A DNA stretch of 16,834 nt, from assembly GCA_007120565.1 (NCBI GenBank), contig SKNK01000398.1, forward strand, positions 1-16,834, read 5' to 3'. Source of the stretch: Nitriliruptoraceae bacterium. Lineage in GTDB: Bacteria > Actinomycetota > Nitriliruptoria > Nitriliruptorales > Nitriliruptoraceae. Both the position numbers and the translations under genes were made by a program. Shown one piece after another: positions 6,483-14,024 of the stretch; position 1 is the first letter of the stretch, and every line of letters starts with the position of its first letter. The notes under the pieces were generated by a model. The model did not search any database. It was not told where the DNA came from and worked only from the letters and a program-made list of their open reading frames with translations.

Positions 6483-7370
6483 TCAGGTGGTCGATGCCTG
6501 GTAGATGCTGTCGATGGCGTTCTCCAGCATCGCGTCGAACTCCTCCTCGGTCTGGTCGGCGGAGAGTTCGCCGATCAGAGCCCGGGAGAACGAGGCGATC
6601 AGACCGCGGTTGCGGGCGAGTCGGTCGTTGGCCTCGTCGCGGCTGTATCCCCCGGACAAGGCAACGACCCGGAGCACGTTGGGGTGCGAGATCAGGGAGG
6701 CGTAGTAGTCGTCCTCGGACGGGATGGTCAGCTTGAGCATCACCTGGTGGCCATCTGCAAGACCATCGAGGTGAGCGACGATCTGCTCTCGAAGTCGCTC
6801 CTCAGCCTCACCCTTCTCCGGGCTGTGGATATCGACCTCTGGTTCCAGGATCGGCACGAGGCCCGCGTCGAGGATGCGTTGCCCCACCTCGAACTGCTGG
6901 GCGGCGATCTCCTCGATCCCGCCGGGATCCGCCAGCTTGACGACCGAACGCATCTTGGTACCGAAGACCTCGTTGGCGGTGGCCCGCTCGAGCAGCGCAT
7001 CGAGATCAGGCATCGGTTTCATGAGCTGGACGCCGTCAGCTTCGTCGGCGAGCCCCTTGTCCACCTTCAGGAACGGCACGACGTTCTTGGTCTGCCACAG
7101 GTAGGTGGCGGTCGGGACACCCTCGACCTGGCGCTCCATCGTTCCCTCGAACAGGATCGCTCCCAGGATCCGTTCACCGGTGAACGCCGGCGAGGTCATG
7201 ATGCGGGTCCGCATCTGATGGACGAGGTCGAACATCTCCTCGTCGGTCGAGTAGGCCTGCTCGCCGATGCCGTACTGCGCCAACGCCTTGGGCGTCGAGC
7301 CTCCGCTCTGATCGAGCGCCGCGATGAACCCCTGTCCGTTGGCGATCTTGTCGAGCATGTCGGTGTTCAT
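6483..7370 (-). CDS. fda: Class I fructose-bisphosphate aldolase
   Basis: This 295-residue protein is of the bacterial Fda type of class I (Schiff-base, metal-independent) fructose-1,6-bisphosphate aldolase, which cleaves FBP to glyceraldehyde-3-phosphate and dihydroxyacetone phosphate in glycolysis or forms it in gluconeogenesis. Clear marks are ALDQSGGSTPKAL near residues 18-30, LEPEVD (175-180), the lysine in MLKLTIPSE (Lys213, the expected Schiff-base residue) and the phosphate-binding VVALSGGYSRDEA. The ATG at 7370 begins MNTDMLDKIANGQGF, as in the family; upstream in-frame sequence is tryptophan-rich and looks non-coding. The ribosome-binding site is weak (GAGG). A possible -10 TAGCTT is on the minus strand at 7410-7405. 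It is divergent from the acyltransferase gene. Confidence 0.93.
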   Translation of the reverse strand: MNTDMLDKIANGQGFIAALDQSGGSTPKALAQYGIGEQAYSTDEEMFDLVHQMRTRIMTSPAFTGERILGAILFEGTMERQVEGVPTATYLWQTKNVVPFLKVDKGLADEADGVQLMKPMPDLDALLERATANEVFGTKMRSVVKLADPGGIEEIAAQQFEVGQRILDAGLVPILEPEVDIHSPEKGEAEERLREQIVAHLDGLADGHQVMLKLTIPSEDDYYASLISHPNVLRVVALSGGYSRDEANDRLARNRGLIASFSRALIGELSADQTEEEFDAMLENAIDSIYQASTT

Positions 7371-7550
7371 ACGAGCCTCTTCCACGTCTCGGTGATCTCC
7401 CCCGAAGCTAGCGGCCCACCACCTCCACCACACCCTGTTCGCCAGGGCCCCGGCGCCCACCTTCGATCACGAACCACGAGCATGCCGTGAGCACCCGGTC
7501 GCGTCGACGCCCTACCTTGTGGTCGAGGATCCTGCTCACGGGAGAGCCCG

Positions 7551-8693
7551 GTGAACGACCGCACCAGACCATCCAACCGCATGCCGCCACTCGCCTGGCG
7601 GGTCACGGTCCGTGCGGTCCTTGGCCTGCTCCGAGGCGTGTTCGGATGGCGCGTCCGAGCCATCCGTCCCAAGGTGATCCCGCCGCCGGATCAGCCGTTG
7701 GTGGTGGTGATCAACCACACCTCGAACATCGATGCCTTCCTGGTCGCCGACACCGTCTGGCGCCGCATGAAGCATTGGTGCCGCCCGCTGGTGAAGGCGG
7801 AACTGTTCAACGCACCGGCGCTCGGCCGGCTCGTGCGTGCTGGCGGGTCCATCGAGGTGATCCGTACCGAGGGGTCCGGACGCTTGGCCGCCTATGCCAA
7901 CGCCGTCGCACGGCTCCGGGAGGGCGGAACGATCCTGATCGCCCCCGAAGGCACCATCACCCACGATGGGGCGTTGTTGCCGATGCGCCACGGTGCCGCG
8001 CGCATCGCCTTGGAGGCGGGGGTCGACGTCCTGGTGGCGACCCACTTCGGCTCCCAGCGGGGATTCTCTCCTGTGCGCACGCTCCCCCAGCGCGGCGCCA
8101 TCGTGACGATGATCTTCGACGTGATCTCACCGGAATCCGACGAGGACGCGGCCTCGCTGACCGGACGGATCGCGGCCACGATGATCGACCGCAGCGAGCA
8201 GCTGCGCGACACCTACCCGCAGGCAGATCCCGACGCGCCATGGTGGCCCCCGTACTCGACGCCGGCCTCGCCCAGTTCGACGGCCCGCGAGAACCTCGAG
8301 CGCTACCGGGCGAGCATGACCGAAGCCGTCACGCAGGCCCGGGAGCGCATGGCGAAGCTCGCTGAGGATCACGATGTCGAGGAGCGCGTCGCCCACGCCC
8401 GTGAACGCGTCGTCGAGGTAGCGGAGGATCTCGCCGATCGCTCGCGGGAGCGCAGTGGCGAGATCGCGGAGGAGGCCCGTCGCCACATCGAGGAGTTCGC
8501 CAGCCAGGCCCGGGAGCACGCCTCGGCCCTCGGCGAACGTCTCCCCGCGCGGGACACCTGGCCGTCAGGAGACGAGTCTGGAGGTACCGGCGAGGATCGG
8601 GATCGGCCGTCCTTGGCCTCCGACGGGACCGGTGACGACACCCCCCACGAGCCGGACCCAGACCTCGACGGTCAGCCTGGAGAGCGCGACTAG
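7551..8693 (+). CDS. PlsC-type lysophospholipid acyltransferase with long helical C-terminal tail
   Basis: This 380-residue protein has an N-terminal acyltransferase domain of the 1-acyl-glycerol-3-phosphate acyltransferase family (phospholipid synthesis at the membrane). It shows the catalytic HX4D motif NHTSNID (His56, Asp61), FNAPALGRLVRAGGSI around residues 86-101 and the substrate motif PEGTITHDG (132-140). The usual domain ends near residue 225. The remaining ~155 residues are unusual: from about 238 to 325 they form charged amphipathic repeats (for example VEERVAHARERVVEVAEDL and SGEIAEEARRHIEEFASQA), then an acidic disordered end. The GTG start at 7551 has GGGAGAG close upstream; ATG 7581 is an alternative. 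Because of the tail, it could act on other acyl acceptors; the exact substrate is unknown. Confidence 0.85.
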   Translation: MNDRTRPSNRMPPLAWRVTVRAVLGLLRGVFGWRVRAIRPKVIPPPDQPLVVVINHTSNIDAFLVADTVWRRMKHWCRPLVKAELFNAPALGRLVRAGGSIEVIRTEGSGRLAAYANAVARLREGGTILIAPEGTITHDGALLPMRHGAARIALEAGVDVLVATHFGSQRGFSPVRTLPQRGAIVTMIFDVISPESDEDAASLTGRIAATMIDRSEQLRDTYPQADPDAPWWPPYSTPASPSSTARENLERYRASMTEAVTQARERMAKLAEDHDVEERVAHARERVVEVAEDLADRSRERSGEIAEEARRHIEEFASQAREHASALGERLPARDTWPSGDESGGTGEDRDRPSLASDGTGDDTPHEPDPDLDGQPGERD

Positions 8694-8698
8694 ACCGC

Positions 8699-9391
8699 TC
8701 AGGCCCGCTGTTCCGCTCGCCGCTCCGCATCGGGGTGCGGCACGAAGCGGTACAGGTAGACCGAGATCGCCGCCAACCACGCCCAGCCGGCCACCACGGC
8801 GAGCCAGAGCGAGGCGACCCCGACCGTGCTCGTTGCCAGCGCGGCTCCGAGCATGAACGCCAGCACGATCACCGCGCCGGCAGCACGGGAGGCCCACGCC
8901 CATCCCGTAGCCTCGCGAAGACCGAACCAGCCGCCGAGGAGCACCGCCGACACCGCGAGTGTCAGGAACCCCACGGCACCGAAGGCGAGGTGGAGGATGC
9001 CCGCGACCGACGCCTCATCATCGGCGGCCCCAGGCGGGAACCCGGCCATCGCATCGGGTGGGAACACGCCGCTGGCCACCAGGCACATCCCGTACACCAC
9101 CACCAGCGGACCGACACCTCTCCCCCGTTCGGCTTCGCGTAGGGCTCGGGCGATCCCCACGCCCGCGGCGATGGTCATCGCCCCGGCGAGGATCAGGTTG
9201 GCTCGCTGCATCCAGCCCCCGTCGCCCAGCATCAACAGGCTGAGCGGGTGGATCGCCAGGTCGAACCCTTCGCGGGTCAGCGCGAGCGTCAGGCCAACGG
9301 CGAGGTAGATGCCGCCGGCGATCACGCCGTAGCCGAGCAACGATCGGGTCACCGCGGCGGCGCCGTCGAACCCGCGCGGATCGTCAGCCAT
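8699..9391 (-). CDS. DUF998-like multi-pass membrane protein
   Basis: This 230-residue protein has about six hydrophobic helices and a short charged C-terminus (PHPDAERRAEQRA). The stretch IHPLSLLMLGDGGWMQRANL after the first helix is characteristic of DUF998 membrane proteins, whose function is not established. The ATG at 9391 is chosen because GAGGAG lies six bases upstream; the longer open frame upstream runs through the operator region. The gene is divergent from a TetR-family regulator and shares a 147-base intergenic region with a palindromic operator candidate, so it is probably the regulator's target. Its stop is five bases from the stop of the convergent acyltransferase gene. Confidence 0.8.
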   Translation of the reverse strand: MADDPRGFDGAAAVTRSLLGYGVIAGGIYLAVGLTLALTREGFDLAIHPLSLLMLGDGGWMQRANLILAGAMTIAAGVGIARALREAERGRGVGPLVVVYGMCLVASGVFPPDAMAGFPPGAADDEASVAGILHLAFGAVGFLTLAVSAVLLGGWFGLREATGWAWASRAAGAVIVLAFMLGAALATSTVGVASLWLAVVAGWAWLAAISVYLYRFVPHPDAERRAEQRA

Positions 9392-9461
9392 CCGGATCTC
9401 CTCTCGCTCCTGCTGGGCTGCCAGCCCTGTTCGAAGCATCCTGCTGCGACGACGAGGATGC

Positions 9462-9487
9462 ACTATTGCACGCAAGAGTGCAAGAGT
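9462..9487. promoter_or_regulatory. Palindromic operator candidate for the adjacent TetR regulator
   Basis: Arms ACTATTGCAC (9462-9471) and GTGCAAGAGT (9478-9487) match as inverted repeats at 9 of 10 positions around the spacer GCAAGA. It lies in the 147-base region between the divergent DUF998 and TetR genes, where TetR-family proteins typically bind to repress themselves and the neighbour. A perfect 8-bp tandem repeat, GCAAGAGT twice (9472-9487), overlaps the right side. Confidence 0.65.
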
Positions 9488-9538
9488 CAGCGGGGTCGGT
9501 ACCGTGGACGCGAGCGAAGACGACAGGGGTGGTGGGCC

Positions 9539-10195
9539 ATGCCGGATCGGGACCCGAAGACCGGGCCGGACGCCACCGCGGCGGTCGACCCGCGGGTCAG
9601 GCGATCCCGCGAAGCCATCGCGGAGGCCGCGATCGCCCAGTTCATCGAACGTGGCTACCGCGACGCGAGCCTCGATGACATCGCCCGGCTAGCTGGGGTC
9701 GCCAAGCGCACGATCTACAACATCTACACCGACAAGGAAGCACTGTTCCGCGCCATCCTCGGCGAGGCGGTCGACACGGCCGAACGCTTCTCGGTCGAGG
9801 TGGCTGCCACGCTCGGCGGTACCGATGACGTTGAAACCGAGTTGACCGCCGTCGCCCGGGAACTCTCCCGGGCCGTGCTCGGTGGGAGGATCGTCCCGCT
9901 CCGACGCCTGCTCATCAGTGAGGCCGCGCGGTTCCCCGAGTTCGCCCGCGACTACTACGAGCGGGCTCCGGGCCGCGTCATGACCACGCTCGCGCTCGGC
10001 CTCAACCGCTTCGACGAGCGCGGCCTTCTGCGCATTGACGATGCGGAGATGGCCGCGGAGCAGTTGGCGTTCCTGGTGCTCGGCGCGTCCCTGGACCGGG
10101 CGCTGTTCGAGGTCGACGGTCCGCCGACCGAGGCGGTCGAGGCTCGCGCGATCGCCGGTGTTCGGGTCTTCCTCCGCGCCTACGCGGCCACGTGA
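9539..10195 (+). CDS. TetR/AcrR-family transcriptional regulator
   Basis: This 218-residue protein has an N-terminal TetR helix-turn-helix: SREAIAEAAIAQFIERGY, then DIARLAGVAKRTIYNIYTDK (about residues 22-64), with the recognition helix AKRTIYNIY. The alpha-helical remainder (ligand and dimer domain) contains the LISEAARFPEFARDYYERAP segment seen in AcrR-like C-terminal domains. The ATG at 9539 is the start nearest the domain; the frame stays open upstream through the operator and into the divergent gene, which is unlikely to be coding. The ribosome-binding site is weak (GGTGG). It probably represses itself and the DUF998 gene through the palindrome at 9462-9487. Its stop is seven bases from that of the convergent methyltransferase gene. 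The ligand is unknown. Confidence 0.9.
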   Translation: MPDRDPKTGPDATAAVDPRVRRSREAIAEAAIAQFIERGYRDASLDDIARLAGVAKRTIYNIYTDKEALFRAILGEAVDTAERFSVEVAATLGGTDDVETELTAVARELSRAVLGGRIVPLRRLLISEAARFPEFARDYYERAPGRVMTTLALGLNRFDERGLLRIDDAEMAAEQLAFLVLGASLDRALFEVDGPPTEAVEARAIAGVRVFLRAYAAT

Positions 10196-10202
10196 ACGCG
10201 CA

Positions 10203-10946
10203 TCAGTCGCGACGGGCGACGAAGATCATCTCCTCACTGGTCGCGCTGAACGCTCCCTTCTCCCAGTCGCCGTAGAGGGCGCAGACGGCGAACCCGGCCG
10301 CCCCCAGGTCGGCTTCGATCTCCTCGCGCGCCCGGAAGCGGAGGCTGCTGGCCGTGACGATCTCCTCCCCCGAGGAGCGGAAGCGCGTGTGTCCGAGCAT
10401 CGTGACGATCCCCGGCCCTACCTCGACGGACCCGAGCCAGGAGTCGAACGCCTCACCTCCGTCCTCCGGCTCGAACGTGGCGAACGAGCTCGCCGGATCC
10501 CAACGCTCCCACGGTCGGGTCGCCGGATCACGGCTCTCGAAGGCGAGGTAGCCGCCGGGCAGCAGGGCACGATGGACGTGCCGGAGGACGTCGCGCCACT
10601 CCTCGTCGTCGAGGAACACCTGGGCCACGTGACCGGTCAGGACCACCAGGTCGCACGATGCCGAAGCCAGATCCACGGCGGTCCCCTCGACCCAGGTGAC
10701 CCGCTGTGCACCAGGACGTGCACGCGCGATGTCGAGCATCGCCGCCGCCGGGTCCACCCCCGTCACCTCGTGGCCCTGAGCAGCCAGGTCGCAAGCAAGT
10801 ACGCCGGTCCCACACCCCAGGTCGGTGACGGCAGCCGCACCCAGCTCATCCGCCAGAGCCAGGTAGAGGTCCACGTCCCAGCGACCGGCGTTCTCGCGGT
10901 CGTAGATCGCGGCCAGGCGCGGATCGGTGTAGTGACGATCGACCAT
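10203..10946 (-). CDS. Class I SAM-dependent methyltransferase
   Basis: This 247-residue protein has the SAM-binding motif I VTDLGCGTGVLACDLAAQG (about residues 40-58), an acidic strand-2 end in VTGVDPAAAML, and a post-motif CDLVVLTGHVAQVFLDDEEW. The N-terminus (DRHYTDPRLAAIYD) and the FESRDP segment after the LLPGGYLAF strand match a common actinobacterial small-molecule methyltransferase group with no fixed substrate. The ATG at 10946 has GAGG directly adjacent, too close to be a normal ribosome-binding site, so the message may be leaderless or use another initiation mode. It lies 65 bases downstream of the PucR gene on the same strand, separated by a weak GGCGGC/GCCGCC hairpin at 10981-11006. 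The acceptor substrate cannot be told from sequence. Confidence 0.85.
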   Translation of the reverse strand: MVDRHYTDPRLAAIYDRENAGRWDVDLYLALADELGAAAVTDLGCGTGVLACDLAAQGHEVTGVDPAAAMLDIARARPGAQRVTWVEGTAVDLASASCDLVVLTGHVAQVFLDDEEWRDVLRHVHRALLPGGYLAFESRDPATRPWERWDPASSFATFEPEDGGEAFDSWLGSVEVGPGIVTMLGHTRFRSSGEEIVTASSLRFRAREEIEADLGAAGFAVCALYGDWEKGAFSATSEEMIFVARRD

Positions 10947-11011
10947 CCTCGAAGGCTACGCGCCTGATCTGCGTCACGCGGGCGGCTTGCCCTACCCGGT
11001 GCCGCCGTCGC

Positions 11012-12232
11012 TCACCGCCGTCCGGTGAGCCGGGCCAGCTTGAGACCGAGGTGGAGCACGAGGCGTTCGTTGCCGTCGCGCAGATCGGTCTCGCACCGCG
11101 CCTCGATCCGGCTCAGCCGGTGGTACAGCGAGGTGCGGTGCAGTCCCAGGGACCGGGAGGTCTCCTGCGCGCTCCCGGCCAGGTCGAGGTAGGTCTCCAG
11201 AGTCTCGACCAGCGTCCCTGCACCGTCGTCGGCGAGGAGCCGTTCGAGCCCCGGATGCAGCGACGTGGCTGCCATCTGCTCGTCGGAGAGGTGCGCGAGC
11301 GCGCGGTAGATGCCGAGCCGCGCCCACGCGGCCACCGGCCCGGATACTGGCAGGTGGACCGCTACCTCGGCGGCCTGGCGTGCCTCCTCGTAGGAGCCTC
11401 GCACCGCGACCAGTTCGTCTCGGGCGGCCCCGAGGCCGACCAGAGCGCGCTCGACCCCGACCAACCCCTGGCAGGCACGTTCGAGCTCCGACCTTAGGTT
11501 GGCACCCACCTCCTCGGGCGACGTCGAGGTCGCCGCTTCACCGCTCGACACGAGCAGCACGCCATGGTCGAACCGCACCAGATGCAGCGCAGCGTGGCCA
11601 CCCAGGCTGCGACGGACCGCGACCAGTGCCTGCTCGATCGCCAACCGGAGGTACTCGTCCGGCTGCGCCCCCGCGGTCAGCACCGGACGAGCTACCAAGG
11701 CGACGACCGGGGAGTCCTGCGGGAAGCGCCCTTCGGCCAGTAGCTCGCGAGCCGCCTGGACGGGCACGTCCGTATCGGGGGCAAGCAGGTTGCGCATCGC
11801 CTCCGCGACCCGGTTGCTCGCCAACTCGCCGGCGAGGTTCTCGCGGTAGAGCGCGAGGGCGAACCGGTCGCGGGTGTCGACGACGGCTGCCAGGTCGTCG
11901 TCGGTGAGCGACGCCTCCCGGTCCACGAACCAGAGGAACCCCAGCAACAGCTCCTGGTGGCGGATGGGCACGCACACGCGGGGCAACAACCCCAGTTCCT
12001 CTCCCGCCGGGGTCCTCACCGGAGCGGTCGCGGTGGCGATGCCGTGGCTACGCAGCCACGCCACGACCTCCGGGCGCGTGCGTCGGCTCAGGATCGACTC
12101 CGAGCGCACCTGGTCCAAGGGCTCGTCGTGCTGGCTGTAGACGATCATGCGTTGGCGCCGATCCTCGAGCACGACGGGGCGACCGGTCTGTTCCGCGACA
12201 GCATCGACCAGACGCTGCAGTTCGGTGGACAC
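11012..12232 (-). CDS. PucR/CdaR-type transcriptional regulator
   Basis: This 406-residue protein ends in the helix-turn-helix typical of the PucR family: ETLETYLDLAGSAQETSRSL followed by GLHRTSLYHRLSRIE, then the closing DLRDGNERLVLHLGLKLARL. The N-terminal half resembles a GAF-like sensory region (VVLEDRRQRMIVYSQHDE and VCVPIRHQELLLGFLWFVD). The central part contains the GGDEF-like degenerate segment GLGAARDELVAVRGSYEEAR common in this family. The start is GTG 12232, chosen for the strong AGGAGG (12243-12238) five bases upstream; GTG 12292 has no such site. Family members activate or repress purine, proline, sugar or amino-acid use genes. It is divergent from the methyltransferase/racemase pair and is the obvious candidate regulator of it. 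The inducer is unknown; a hydroxyproline or proline isomer is a guess from the neighbour. Confidence 0.88.
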   Translation of the reverse strand: MSTELQRLVDAVAEQTGRPVVLEDRRQRMIVYSQHDEPLDQVRSESILSRRTRPEVVAWLRSHGIATATAPVRTPAGEELGLLPRVCVPIRHQELLLGFLWFVDREASLTDDDLAAVVDTRDRFALALYRENLAGELASNRVAEAMRNLLAPDTDVPVQAARELLAEGRFPQDSPVVALVARPVLTAGAQPDEYLRLAIEQALVAVRRSLGGHAALHLVRFDHGVLLVSSGEAATSTSPEEVGANLRSELERACQGLVGVERALVGLGAARDELVAVRGSYEEARQAAEVAVHLPVSGPVAAWARLGIYRALAHLSDEQMAATSLHPGLERLLADDGAGTLVETLETYLDLAGSAQETSRSLGLHRTSLYHRLSRIEARCETDLRDGNERLVLHLGLKLARLTGRR

Positions 12233-12263
12233 GGTGGCCTCCTCGTCGTCGACGCACACCTCA

Positions 12264-12346
12264 TCCCACGATCGTAGGATCGAACCACTCACATCTGCGA
12301 CGTCCGACGGGACCTACCCGGCAGCGCGCTCCCGTAGGATCGTCCC
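12264..12346. promoter_or_regulatory. Divergent promoter region with duplicated CGTAGGATCG
   Basis: The 133-base gap between the PucR start (12232, minus) and the methyltransferase (plus) holds CGTAGGATCG twice, at 12273-12282 and 12333-12342. TAGGAT at 12335-12340 fits a -10 box for the plus gene, with an expected transcription start just ahead of GGAGG at 12354. TACGAT on the minus strand (12276-12271) fits a -10 for PucR. No good -35 boxes are visible, as expected if an activator is needed. Promoter calls are tentative. Confidence 0.35.
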
Positions 12347-12365
12347 CCCGAACGGAGGCCTGGCC

Positions 12366-12980
12366 ACGAACAGCTTCGACGAACGCGCGGCGACCTGGGA
12401 CGACGACCCCACGAAGCGGGAACGTGCGCGCCTGGCCGCTGCCCGCTTGCGGGCGAGCGTCGACCTGCACCCGGACACCCGGCTGCTGGAGTACGGCGCG
12501 GGCACGGGCCTGTTGACCGAACAGCTCCGGCCCCACGTTGGCCACACCACCCTCGCCGAGCCGTCGAGCGGGATGCGCGACGTCCTCAACGCCAAGGTGG
12601 CCGACGGCAGGCTCGCCGGAGCCGACATCCTCGATCTCGACCTGTCTCGCGACGCGCCGCCCGCCAGCCGACACGACCTGATCGTCGCGCTCATGGTGCT
12701 GCACCACATCCCGGACCTCACGCCGGTGCTCGCGGGGTTCGCCACCCTCCTGACCGACGGCGGGACCCTGTGTGTGATCGACCTCGAGGAGGAGGACGGC
12801 AGCTTCCACGACCCGGGGTTCGACGGGCACGACGGGTTCGCGCGCGACTGGCTCACCGAGCGGTTGGCCGTAGCCGGGTTCGACCCACCGCGCTTCGAAC
12901 CCTGCGGGCAGGTCAACAAGCACGGCAGGGACTACGAACTGTTCCTGGCGACCTGTTCCCTAGCGGAAGCTCCACGATGA
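12366..12980 (+). CDS. Class I SAM-dependent methyltransferase with apparent ACG start
   Basis: This is a roughly 204-residue UbiE/Methyltransf_11-like protein. Motif I is LLEYGAGTGLLTEQL, with the acidic residue after strand 2 in TLAEPSSGM, LIVALMVLHHIPD as the post-II segment and GGTLCVIDLEEEDG after. No ATG, GTG or TTG lies in frame between the divergent PucR gene and motif I. GGAGG (12354-12358) sits seven bases before an ACG at 12366-12368, after which the protein reads NSFDERAATWDDDP, the usual N-terminus of this family after its initiator Met. So ACG is the best start; CTG 12360 is too close to the Shine-Dalgarno. Its stop overlaps the racemase-family start as ATGA, implying coupled translation. 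The substrate is unknown. Confidence 0.8.
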   Translation, partial: TNSFDERAATWDDDPTKRERARLAAARLRASVDLHPDTRLLEYGAGTGLLTEQLRPHVGHTTLAEPSSGMRDVLNAKVADGRLAGADILDLDLSRDAPPASRHDLIVALMVLHHIPDLTPVLAGFATLLTDGGTLCVIDLEEEDGSFHDPGFDGHDGFARDWLTERLAVAGFDPPRFEPCGQVNKHGRDYELFLATCSLAEAPR

Positions 12981-13978
12981 CCCGGATCGTGAGCAGCACC
13001 GACTACCACACCGGGGGCGAACCCTTCCGGATCGTCACCGCTGGGGTACCCGTACCCCAGGGCAGGACGGTCGCCGAACGGCGGCGTTGGTCGATCCAGC
13101 ACCTCGATGACATCCGCGCGATGTTGTGTCGGGAGCCCCGCGGGCACGCCGACATGTACGGCTGCTTCGTCACGCCACCAGACGATGTCGCCGGCCACCT
13201 CGGCACGGTCTTCTTCCACAACGACGGGTTCTCCACCGCCTGCGGCCACGGGACGATCGCGCTGGCGACCTGGGCGATCGACACCGGCTTGATCACCCCG
13301 GGCCCGGACGACGCCGAGGTCGAGGTCATCATCGATGTCCCGTCCGGGCGGGTGCGTGCCATCGCGGCGATCGAGGATGGGCGGGCGGTTTCCGTTCGGT
13401 TCCGCAACGTCCCGGCGCTGGTGCACTCGCTGGACGTCGAGCTGCCGATCGACGACCGCACCCTCACCGTGGACATCGCCTACGGCGGAGCCTTCTACGC
13501 CTGCCTCGAGGCCAGCCAGGTCGGGATGGAGGTCGTCCCCGACCACGCCTCGGGCCTGATCGCCCTCGGTCGGGCCGTGAAGCAGGCCGCGAACGCCCAG
13601 CTGGACCTGCACCTCCCCGATGCCTCCGGCGACGCCGGCCTCTACGGCACGATCATCTACGACCGCCTCGGCGACACCCATCAGCGCAACATCACGGTGT
13701 TCGCCGACGGGCAGGTGGACCGCTCCCCCTGTGGCAGTGGCACCTCGGCGCGGCTGGCCGTCCTGGCGGAACGCCGCCAGCTGGCGATCGGCGAGACGCT
13801 CACCCATGACAGCATCGTCGGCACGCGCTTCCTCGGGCGACTCCTCGGCGAAGCACCACCTCGAGGCAGCACCCGACGCTGGGACACCGAGGTAGAAGGC
13901 AAGGCGTCACGGACCGGTCAGCACACCTTCGTCCTGGACCCCGACGACGAACTCGGCCTCGGCTTCGTCCTGCGGTGA
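12977..13978 (+). CDS. Proline racemase superfamily enzyme, trans-3-hydroxyproline-dehydratase-like with Cys/Cys active site
   Basis: This 333-residue, full-length protein shares the fold of the epimerase at 1403-2416 but is clearly a different subgroup. The motifs DYHTGGEPFRIV, REPRGHADMYG and HNDGFSTACGHGTIAL are those of trans-3-hydroxy-L-proline dehydratases (L3HYPDH-like). The two active-site positions are Cys89 (TACGHG) and Cys252 (DRSPCGSGTSAR). In characterised dehydratases such as human L3HYPDH the second is threonine, while racemases and epimerases have Cys/Cys. The reaction may therefore be dehydration of trans-3-hydroxy-L-proline, or epimerisation or racemisation of a proline derivative. 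The ATG overlaps the methyltransferase stop (ATGA), with GGAAG upstream. A divergent PucR regulator flanks the pair. Confidence 0.82.
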   Translation: MTRIVSSTDYHTGGEPFRIVTAGVPVPQGRTVAERRRWSIQHLDDIRAMLCREPRGHADMYGCFVTPPDDVAGHLGTVFFHNDGFSTACGHGTIALATWAIDTGLITPGPDDAEVEVIIDVPSGRVRAIAAIEDGRAVSVRFRNVPALVHSLDVELPIDDRTLTVDIAYGGAFYACLEASQVGMEVVPDHASGLIALGRAVKQAANAQLDLHLPDASGDAGLYGTIIYDRLGDTHQRNITVFADGQVDRSPCGSGTSARLAVLAERRQLAIGETLTHDSIVGTRFLGRLLGEAPPRGSTRRWDTEVEGKASRTGQHTFVLDPDDELGLGFVLR

Positions 13979-14024
13979 GGTCGGCAGCGTGCCGTGGGAG
14001 CCGTCCATCTCGGGGCACGGCCAC

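Noticed and set aside
12147..12365. Upstream ATG start for the methyltransferase at 12147
   Set aside because: It would overlap the PucR gene antisense by 86 bases and add a Ser/Arg-rich, family-foreign N-terminus; the Shine-Dalgarno points to 12366.
13989..14020. CGTGCC/GGCACG stem between the racemase-family and PPOX genes as a terminator
   Set aside because: Only six base pairs with a loop of about 20 bases and no T-run; too weak to call.
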